Source: Paenibacillus guangzhouensis
GTDB taxonomy: Bacteria; Bacillota; Bacilli; Paenibacillales; Paenibacillaceae
DNA: 64,000 nucleotides
Reading direction: 5' to 3'
Assembly (NCBI RefSeq): GCF_009363075.1
Contig: NZ_CP045293.1
Coordinates: 1,364,001 to 1,428,000, forward strand
Under the pieces are notes generated by a model that saw only the letters and a program-made list of their open reading frames with translations, was not told the origin of the DNA and searched no databases. Positions 27,005 through 33,804 of this stretch are shown here, piece by piece. The translations under genes were made by a program, and so were the position numbers. Each line of letters opens with the position of its first letter. The stretch's first letter is position 1.

Positions 27005-28663
27005 ATGAAAGCAATGCATGAGCTGACGCTGAAGGAGAAAATCGGCCAGCTGCTGATGGCTGGGTTCGAAGGCTTTGAGCCGGATGCGAATATATACGAC
27101 ATGCTGCAAAACCATTTCATCGGGGGAATCGTGTTATTCTCTCGTAATCTGGAATGTCCTGAGCAGGCCTTGGCTTTAACACAGCAGCTGCAGCGGATCG
27201 CGAAGGAGGCGACGGGCATCCCGCTCTGGATCGGAACGGATCAAGAGGGGGGAATGGTCGTCCGGATCAGGCAGGGTATTGCGCAGCTGCCCGCCGCGAT
27301 GGCCATGGGAGCGGCGCGCAATCCCGAGCTGCTTTACGAAGCTGCCAAAGGAACAGCCGAAGAGCTGCGGCTTTTAGGGATCAATATGAATTTCGCGCCC
27401 GTGGTGGACATTAATGTCAATCCGCGAAATCCGATCATTGATGTCCGTTCGTTCGGCGACGATGCCGAACTTGTCTCTGAGCTCGGCATTGCCGCCATGC
27501 GCGGATTCCAGGATGGCGGTATCGTCTCCGCGATCAAGCACTTTCCCGGGCATGGCGACACGGAGACGGATTCCCACGCGGAGCTGCCGGTCGTGAGGCA
27601 TAATCTAGATCGGCTACGTGCCGTGGAGCTTGTGCCGTTCCAGCGGGCGGCATCGGCCGGAGCGGAAGCCGTCATGACCGCTCATGTCGGCATTCCGCTG
27701 CTCACCGGAGGTGTCCCGATTCCGGCTACTGTATCTCGGGAAATTCTGACGGGACTGCTGCGTGAAGAACTCGGTTACGACGGGCTCATCTTAACCGATT
27801 GCATGGAGATGAACGCCGTCGCGCAAGGCATCGGCGTCGGGGAGGCCGTGGTCAAGGCCGTGTTGGCTGGGGCGGACCTGCTCCTCGTCAGCCATACGTA
27901 CGCTAGCCAACTCGAAGCCGTGGCTTCGCTGGAACGCGCCGTGACGGACGGGCGACTGACCGAAGCGCGGATCGACGCTTCCGTCGCACGCCTTCTTCGC
28001 CTTAAGGAGCGCCGTCTCGGATCCATGCGGGAGCATAGTTGGGAAGAGACGCGGAACTTGCTGGAGCATCCGCGCACATGCCGGACGATCGAACGGCTTC
28101 GCGAGGCGAGTATTACGGCAATCAGCCGTGATCCGGACGATTGCCAGTTGTCTCCCGAGGTAGATACGCTCGTGCTCTGGCCGCAAATCACGGCCGCTTG
28201 TAAATCCGAGGATGATCCAGCACACGATGCCTCTCTCGGAAGTTTTCTGCGATCATTGATCTCGGCCAAGGTGACGGAACAGGTCTACGGGCGCAATCCG
28301 AGTCCTGAGGAGATCGAAGCCCTGGCCACCGAAGCAGAGGGATATGGACAGATCATCGCCGGCATTTTCCATACGTCGAGTCATCCCGGGCAGACAGCTT
28401 TGGTTCGCCGGTTGTTGGCGGGAGGGGGGAAAGTCATTCCGGTCTCCCTCCGAAACCCCGTTGATCTCGCTGCATTTCCGGAAGCGAGGGGCTGTCTCGC
28501 TTGTTACGAGCATCATCCGGATACGCTGCAGGCGTTATCCCGCGTTCTGATGGGGATCACGGAACCAATCGGCACACTTCCGGTGACGATTCCGATGCAT
28601 GAGACAGAGAGGGGAGTAGCCGATGAACGCCGTTCAGCTTCCGCTGCAGGATCCGCCACTTAA
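27005..28663 (+). CDS. Glycoside hydrolase family 3 protein, NagZ-like
   Basis: A 552-residue protein. The (beta/alpha)8 domain (residues about 5-345) has TDQEGG, the catalytic His-Asp dyad loop KHFPGHGDTETDSH of NagZ-type beta-N-acetylhexosaminidases and the nucleophile strand LILTDCMEMNAV. The C-terminal about 190 residues form the second GH3 domain. The activity is probably removal of a terminal N-acetylglucosamine or similar hexosamine. Its location between the dehydrogenase and the BtrH-like gene suggests a role in trimming or activating a glycosylated product rather than cell-wall recycling. Confidence 0.85.
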   Translation: MKAMHELTLKEKIGQLLMAGFEGFEPDANIYDMLQNHFIGGIVLFSRNLECPEQALALTQQLQRIAKEATGIPLWIGTDQEGGMVVRIRQGIAQLPAAMAMGAARNPELLYEAAKGTAEELRLLGINMNFAPVVDINVNPRNPIIDVRSFGDDAELVSELGIAAMRGFQDGGIVSAIKHFPGHGDTETDSHAELPVVRHNLDRLRAVELVPFQRAASAGAEAVMTAHVGIPLLTGGVPIPATVSREILTGLLREELGYDGLILTDCMEMNAVAQGIGVGEAVVKAVLAGADLLLVSHTYASQLEAVASLERAVTDGRLTEARIDASVARLLRLKERRLGSMREHSWEETRNLLEHPRTCRTIERLREASITAISRDPDDCQLSPEVDTLVLWPQITAACKSEDDPAHDASLGSFLRSLISAKVTEQVYGRNPSPEEIEALATEAEGYGQIIAGIFHTSSHPGQTALVRRLLAGGGKVIPVSLRNPVDLAAFPEARGCLACYEHHPDTLQALSRVLMGITEPIGTLPVTIPMHETERGVADERRSASAAGSAT

Positions 28664-29666
28664 AGGGTTTTTGCGATGGGCCTACACGCTATCGATCACC
28701 AGTGCCCATGAAGAGACGATTCCTTGGTATTACAGCAACTTCATCCAGTTGTCTTGCACCAAAAGGTTTCTTACGGACGGCAGACAGTACTTCCTTGATT
28801 TTTTCCGGGGCAAGCCGAATGAACTGAACTTCAATAACCCGTTTCTTCTCACCTGCTCCGTCAATTATACGATCATGGAGAGCTTGGTTTTAGACGACTG
28901 GCCGCAATTCATCGCGAATCAGATTCGTAGCGGTTACTATTGCGTCGTGTTTCTGGATGAGTCAAGGCTTTCACCGGCGGCTTCTTATCGGCAAGAACCG
29001 TTCCCTCATCACCTCTTTCTGTACGGTTTCGATGAGGACACTCGGGTATTCGATGTCTCCATGTTCGATCGTACGGGAGTTTACCGTAATATGCAGATTT
29101 CTTTCCAAGAGTTCCAGGATGCTGTCCAATCCATGCGACATCTTCTACAGGAGAAGATCACGGCCGACCATCATACGTATTTTTACAAATATGAACCGCA
29201 TTCTCCTTATCCATTCGATAAGACGGCTGTAATCGATCAGCTGCAGGATTATTTGCACGGGGAGACCCATCTGAACCGGATCAACTACAACCCGGATGAA
29301 GGAGAAGCCTTCGGCATCAAGGTATACGACTATATGCAAATGTACTACGATGCCGTGGAGCATGGCGATACCCGCCTCAGATCTCGTAACGATGTAAGGC
29401 ATTTGCATGTGCTATGGGAGCACAAAAAAATGATGAGTGAGCGGATCGAGTATCTGGTCGAGCAAGGGTTGATCTCCTACGATGAAGAGCTCGTGAAAGG
29501 GTACAAGGATCTGACCCAAAGGGCGCTAAAGCTCAGGGATCAATACATTCGCCATGAAATTAGGGAAGATCGGGAGATCTTTGCGCGGCTGCGGCTGCGG
29601 TTCGATCAATTCCGTGACGAAGAACCTGTCCTCCTGCAAAAACTGATCACGCTGCTCGAAAGCTGA
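28623..29666 (+). CDS. BtrH/C39-like papain-fold protein of a natural-product cluster
   Basis: A 347-residue protein starting 41 nt inside the GH3 gene (ATG with GGGGAG). The first 190 residues recall the BtrH N-terminal/C39-like fold: NPFLLTCSVNY near residue 80, and FPHHLFLYGFDEDTRVFDV near 135, where a His after a variable loop precedes the YGxD strand. The rest is helical. BtrH moves an aminoacyl group from a carrier protein to an amine. With an ACP and an ATP-grasp ligase in the same cluster, an acyl-transfer role is plausible. The fold match is from memory, and the catalytic Cys is not certain. Confidence 0.45.
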   Translation: MNAVQLPLQDPPLKGFLRWAYTLSITSAHEETIPWYYSNFIQLSCTKRFLTDGRQYFLDFFRGKPNELNFNNPFLLTCSVNYTIMESLVLDDWPQFIANQIRSGYYCVVFLDESRLSPAASYRQEPFPHHLFLYGFDEDTRVFDVSMFDRTGVYRNMQISFQEFQDAVQSMRHLLQEKITADHHTYFYKYEPHSPYPFDKTAVIDQLQDYLHGETHLNRINYNPDEGEAFGIKVYDYMQMYYDAVEHGDTRLRSRNDVRHLHVLWEHKKMMSERIEYLVEQGLISYDEELVKGYKDLTQRALKLRDQYIRHEIREDREIFARLRLRFDQFRDEEPVLLQKLITLLES

Positions 29667-29673
29667 TTCATGC

Positions 29674-29703
29674 CCGGCCCGCTTCCCTTATGAAGCGGGC
29701 CGG
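29674..29703 (+). terminator. Strong hairpin at the end of the ACP/ATP-grasp cluster
   Basis: CCGGCCCGCTTC (29674-29685), loop CCTTAT, GAAGCGGGCCGG (29692-29703) is a perfect 12-bp stem 8 nt after the last stop codon. There is no T-run, so termination may be factor-aided or the hairpin may stabilise the 3' end. Confidence 0.6.
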
Positions 29704-29783
29704 ATTGACGTTCCCGCAAACCAGCAAAGAAATCCCGCTGCGGGTAGAAACCTCTCGCAACCCCAAGATATGATTACCCCATT

Positions 29784-29802
29784 GATAATGAATCTCATTT
29801 AC
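29784..29802 (+). promoter_or_regulatory. Fur box
   Basis: GATAATGAATCTCATTTAC matches the 19-bp Fur consensus at 14 positions, including the full left half GATAATGA. It lies 59 bp upstream of the siderophore-binding lipoprotein gene, so iron repression is expected. Confidence 0.75.
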
Positions 29803-29860
29803 ATTGTGCCGGCCAATGTGAGGATTCGCTTTACTTACAAAAAACAGGGGAAAGTAGTGG

Positions 29861-30829
29861 ATGATTATGCGGGGGTTCAAATTTCTATCACGACTTATGC
29901 TGATTGCCTTATTGGGAATGACAGCGGCTTGCGGAACGCAACAGGAATCCGTCAGCAAACCGGCGGATAAGCCGGCAATCAAAGCGGAGGAGACACAAGC
30001 CTCAACCGACTATCCGAGAACGATCAAACATTTGAATGGCGAGACGGTCATCCCAGCCCGTCCCGTTAAAATCGCAACGCCGTATATCGCATTCGTCGAT
30101 TACTTGGCTGTGTTGGACGAATATCCGATCGCGGCGCAAGGGATCGAGATCATCAAGCGGAATTTTCCGAATCTGAGCAAGCATATCGAAGGGAAAACGA
30201 TCATGGATCTCGGCATGGAGGTGGACATGGAGAAATTATTGGCGGCCGGACCGGATGTGATTATCGCAGCCGACGATATGAAAGATCAATACGACCGGTT
30301 ATCGCAGATTGCGCCGACCGTGATTTTCCCGCAGGCCGGGGATTGGCGAGAGACGCTCCAGCAGATCGCGGAAGTGATCGGCAAGGAGGATTACGCGAAG
30401 AACGTGTTAGCCGATTTCGATGCCAAATCCGAGGCGTACAAGCAGAAGCTGGCGTTCCGTCAAGACGAGTCCGTCATGTTCGCGATGTATAGCGGGAAGG
30501 AACAATTCATTACATGGCGGGATGGTCGGTTCGATCCCTTTTATGTCGGACTCGGACTGAAGCGAGTGGAAGAGGCGCAGCAAGACGGGCCATTAAGCTT
30601 GGAAAGCCTCGTTGCGCTGAATCCAGATCATCTGTTCATCATTAACAATTGGCAATTCCCCGTAGAGGGAGGCGTCATGAAGGCGCTCGCGGACAACAAA
30701 GTGTGGAACGGCCTGAAAGCTGTGGCGAACTATCATGTCTACGAATTGAAAGATCCTTCGCTTCCAGGTCCGATGGCGTTAGCCAAAATCGACGGCATCG
30801 AAGAAATCATGAAGGCACTTGGGAAGTAG
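29861..30829 (+). CDS. Iron-siderophore ABC transporter substrate-binding lipoprotein
   Basis: A 322-residue protein. A basic N-terminus and hydrophobic stretch end in a lipobox (LLGMTAAC, Cys near residue 24). This is followed by the class III periplasmic-binding fold of FepB/FhuD-type proteins (TIKHLNGETVIPARPVKIAT, then MEKLLAAGPDVIIAADD and LGLKRVEEAQQDGPLSLESL). An in-frame ATG at 29867 is the alternative start. No permease or ATPase gene is adjacent, so it must use a transporter encoded elsewhere. A Fur box lies upstream. Confidence 0.9.
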   Translation: MIMRGFKFLSRLMLIALLGMTAACGTQQESVSKPADKPAIKAEETQASTDYPRTIKHLNGETVIPARPVKIATPYIAFVDYLAVLDEYPIAAQGIEIIKRNFPNLSKHIEGKTIMDLGMEVDMEKLLAAGPDVIIAADDMKDQYDRLSQIAPTVIFPQAGDWRETLQQIAEVIGKEDYAKNVLADFDAKSEAYKQKLAFRQDESVMFAMYSGKEQFITWRDGRFDPFYVGLGLKRVEEAQQDGPLSLESLVALNPDHLFIINNWQFPVEGGVMKALADNKVWNGLKAVANYHVYELKDPSLPGPMALAKIDGIEEIMKALGK

Positions 30830-30914
30830 AAGATCTCCGGATGGAGGAAAGAGGGATTCTGTCTGCTCTTACCGAAATGAACAAGAAAACCAATGTCAAT
30901 TAGGTGGGATGCGT

Positions 30915-32072
30915 ATGTCAGAGCTTAAGCAAAGGGGGAATCCTCCTTCAATTACATTTCCGTACATGAAGTCATTGTTGGAACGAATCGTATCATTGCG
31001 TGCGTTGCGCCTCGTGTCGTGGGATCTTCAACCACTAGGCAAAGCAAAAGAAGAGAGTTCGGTCTTTCGCGTATCCTGCTCCGTGCAAGACGACAACCAT
31101 GTGGGAATCAGAAAAAACCTGATTCTAAAGACGTTAAAACCCGATGCGACGCGAAATCGTATCGATCATTATTATTATTGGAAACGTGAAGCGCTGGTCT
31201 ATCGTTCAGGTATGTTACGGCAGCTTCCTCCCGTAATCCATGCGCCAGATTGTTACGCCGTGGATGAACACGTGGATGGAAGCGTGTGGATCTGGCTTGA
31301 AGATGTTGACGTTGACCCAATGACGAGCGATTGGGATCTCGATCGGATGCGTAGGATTGCCTATTTGCTAGGAAGGTTCAATGGCGATGATGTCCATGCA
31401 ACTCGTCTTTCCAATGCGGATCTCGGCTTATGTCGGCAATGGATGCGTTCGTGGATTGCTGTCTGTATGGCGTACGCCCAGCCCGTGCAGGAACAACGCA
31501 TGCGTTGGGAACGCCATGTCCAGCAGCAGGCGATGTGGGAGCGATATATTTTGCATCGAAGCCGAATAAATGACTTGCTGGATACTTTAGATCTACTGCC
31601 TCGCGGACTTGCCCATCAAGATGCGCACTGGGATAACATTTTTCTCGTTCAACGAAACGGTCATGAGGCACTCCTAGCGATGGACTGGCAATTCGCCAGT
31701 ATTTCAGGCGTCGGTGAAGAACTTGGCAGATTATTCGGCTATGCCTTATTAAAGAAGAAAATTCCAATAGAACAGGTTGAAGATTACAAGGAAACGCTTT
31801 TTGTTTCCTATCTCCAGGGACTTCAAGCGTCAGGTTGGGTTGGCGACCCGAAGCTTGCTCGCTTCGGGTTTACGGCTACGGCTGCACTGAGATTTGTCAT
31901 GGTCATCGACAAATTACTCGAGCGCTTGGAAGCTGGTGCTATTGCGAATCAAGTTGACGAGCACCGTCATTTATTGCAAGTTGCTGAGATTTTGCTGACG
32001 ATGGCGGATGAGACATGGTCCCTTAGGGATGAAATCGTCAATAGGAATGAGAGCATCATCGGAATGGAATGA
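30915..32072 (+). CDS. APH/choline-kinase-fold phosphotransferase
   Basis: 385 residues from ATG 30915, chosen because AGGTGGG ends 6 nt upstream (an ATG at 30909 is too close). The catalytic loop LAHQDAHWDNIFL (HxDxxxxN) and the metal-binding AMDWQF are intact, and GEELGRLFGYALL follows as usual. This is the aminoglycoside-phosphotransferase-like kinase fold. The family includes antibiotic kinases and many kinases of unknown small molecules. Its closeness to a sugar-containing natural-product cluster raises self-resistance as one reading, but an iron-regulated gene and a strong hairpin lie between. Confidence 0.8.
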   Translation: MSELKQRGNPPSITFPYMKSLLERIVSLRALRLVSWDLQPLGKAKEESSVFRVSCSVQDDNHVGIRKNLILKTLKPDATRNRIDHYYYWKREALVYRSGMLRQLPPVIHAPDCYAVDEHVDGSVWIWLEDVDVDPMTSDWDLDRMRRIAYLLGRFNGDDVHATRLSNADLGLCRQWMRSWIAVCMAYAQPVQEQRMRWERHVQQQAMWERYILHRSRINDLLDTLDLLPRGLAHQDAHWDNIFLVQRNGHEALLAMDWQFASISGVGEELGRLFGYALLKKKIPIEQVEDYKETLFVSYLQGLQASGWVGDPKLARFGFTATAALRFVMVIDKLLERLEAGAIANQVDEHRHLLQVAEILLTMADETWSLRDEIVNRNESIIGME

Positions 32073-32084
32073 GGTAGGAAGAAC

Positions 32085-32122
32085 AGGGCCTTGACGAGCA
32101 CCCGTCAGGGCCCTATTCTTAT
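32085..32122 (+). terminator. Terminator after the APH-fold kinase gene
   Basis: AGGGCCTTGACG (32085-32096) pairs with CGTCAGGGCCCT (32103-32114), 12 bp with one G-U pair and a 6-nt loop, followed by ATTCTTAT. Confidence 0.7.
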
Positions 32123-32236
32123 GATGCAAGACTAAGCGTTACTTGATCGAACCTTTTTTGAGAAGCGTGGTCATTTATTCCATTTGTCACAAAAAATACA
32201 TTGGATTTATTTTCCTGAATTGATTAGAATTTAAAC

Positions 32237-32254
32237 ATACCGTCTAGTCGGTAT
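32237..32254 (+). promoter_or_regulatory. TetR-type operator
   Basis: ATACCGTCTAGTCGGTAT is a near-perfect 18-bp inverted repeat (ATACCG-N6-CGGTAT) with a CTAG centre. This is the common operator shape of TetR-family regulators. It lies 35 bp upstream of the tetR-type gene start, so autorepression is likely. Confidence 0.75.
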
Positions 32255-32288
32255 TTTGTGAAGGGTGAAAGGTGGGAGGTGGGACGTC

Positions 32289-32897
32289 TTGCGCCGAAGA
32301 GCATACGACGCCGAATTAACCAGAGCAAATATCATTACCGCAGCACGAGGCTTATTTGCGAATAAAGGCTATACCGCGACATCGATAGACGAGATTTGCG
32401 CTGTGACGGGATATAGCAAGGGAAGCTTGTACTATCATTTTAAGAGCAAGGAGGATCTCTTCGTTCAATTGGCCGAAGAAGCGTTCCTGCATTCTTGGGA
32501 GGCTTGGGACGAACGTTCGTCATCCTATGAGACCACGATAGATAAGCTCTACGCATATGCCGACTATTTCGTAGACACGCTAGAGAAGCCGCTGAACAAA
32601 GCGGGGGAAGATTTTATAGCCAAGGTTGGTCTAGAATCAGAGGTTGGTCAGAAATTTTTGGCGATCCTTATGGGATACCTTGCAAGATTTGAGACGTTGG
32701 TTGCGGAAGGGGTATCTAGCGGCGAATTCAGGCATGAAAATCCGAAAGAGCTGGCTTACATCCTTATGAGCTACTATTCAGGGCTAAGTGACAGTTATCG
32801 TATGATGGATAAGGCGGCGATGAAACAGTTGTACCGGAATGCAACTAGGTTAATACTCGAAGGCTTGGCAAATCCAGACCATGAGGTGAAACGATAA
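32289..32897 (+). CDS. TetR/AcrR family transcriptional regulator
   Basis: 202 residues from TTG 32289, chosen because GGGAGG (32274-32279) is 9 nt upstream; a GTG at 32265 is the other option. The N-terminal helix-turn-helix (TRANIITAARGLFANKGYTA, then DEICAVTGYSKGSLYYHFKS) is typical. The C-terminal domain (about 80-200) is of the variable ligand-binding type. Its stop codon overlaps the ATG of a glycosyltransferase gene, which is probably under its control. Confidence 0.9.
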   Translation: MRRRAYDAELTRANIITAARGLFANKGYTATSIDEICAVTGYSKGSLYYHFKSKEDLFVQLAEEAFLHSWEAWDERSSSYETTIDKLYAYADYFVDTLEKPLNKAGEDFIAKVGLESEVGQKFLAILMGYLARFETLVAEGVSSGEFRHENPKELAYILMSYYSGLSDSYRMMDKAAMKQLYRNATRLILEGLANPDHEVKR

Positions 32898-33658
32898 TGG
32901 GGGCATACGCATTCATTGGAGAGCAAGAAGAAGGATATGTGAAATTCAGCGTCGTCATTCCAGCACATAACGAGGAGAAATATATTGGAAAATGCTTGGA
33001 TTCGATCACCGAAGCGGCAGCAGCCTATCCTGGACAGGTTGAAGTCATTGTCGTGCTCAATCGTTGTGAAGACGGCACAGAGCAGATCGCAAGAGATTAT
33101 AACTGCGTCATTGTAAAGAACGATATGAAGAATCTATCCCAAATCCGCAATGCGGGCGCGAGTATGGCTCGGGGCGAGATCCTCGTGACGATCGATGCGG
33201 ACAGCCGGATGACGGCGAAGATGTTATCAGAGATGGATCGTCATCTGGAGACCGGATTATATATTGGCGGAGGGGTTAGTGCTAAATTCGAACGGGTGTC
33301 GTTAGGAATCATCGTATCGACGATCATGTTGATCATTCCTCTGTTGTTCAAATACGGGGCGATCTCCGTGGGCATCTTCTGGTGTTATAAGCGGGATTTC
33401 GATGCGATCGGTGGTTTCAACGATCAGATTCTGATGGCGGAAGATGCTGATTTTGCACTGCGTCTAAAACAATGGGGGCGTCAAAACGGGAAGAAATACG
33501 GCACGATCAAGAAAGCGCAAATGATTACCTCTTGCCGCAAATTCGATCAAGGCGGCGACTGGATCCTAGTAAAGCGTCCGCAATTGATTATGGCTTACTT
33601 AAAAGGGACAGACCGGAAATATGCCGATGAAGCCTATTACGAGGATCAAGTTCGATAG
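32897..33658 (+). CDS. Family 2 glycosyltransferase
   Basis: A 253-residue GT-A protein with KFSVVIPAHNEEKYIGKCLD as the nucleotide-binding strand, TIDADSRM as the DxD-like motif and the acceptor-side MAEDADFALRLKQWG (ED motif). A single hydrophobic stretch near 135-155 may associate with the membrane. It starts in a TAATG overlap with the TetR gene. The donor and acceptor sugars or lipids are unknown. Confidence 0.85.
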   Translation: MGAYAFIGEQEEGYVKFSVVIPAHNEEKYIGKCLDSITEAAAAYPGQVEVIVVLNRCEDGTEQIARDYNCVIVKNDMKNLSQIRNAGASMARGEILVTIDADSRMTAKMLSEMDRHLETGLYIGGGVSAKFERVSLGIIVSTIMLIIPLLFKYGAISVGIFWCYKRDFDAIGGFNDQILMAEDADFALRLKQWGRQNGKKYGTIKKAQMITSCRKFDQGGDWILVKRPQLIMAYLKGTDRKYADEAYYEDQVR

Positions 33659-33732
33659 AAGATAGAGAAGCAGGCCGCCATCGACCGGTGGTTTAGAAGG
33701 AGTCAACGTTTTATATAAGTCGTTAAACGCCA

Positions 33733-33758
33733 GATGCCGCCTAGATGAAGGCGGCATC
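33733..33758. terminator. Hairpin between convergent genes
   Basis: GATGCCGCC (33733-33741), loop of 8, GGCGGCATC (33750-33758). There is no T-run on either strand. It sits between the glycosyltransferase and SNF2 genes and may serve both. Confidence 0.5.
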
Positions 33759-33804
33759 GTTGTATAGGCGGCGTGATAAGTACACGCCATGACTCGATAT
33801 ATGA

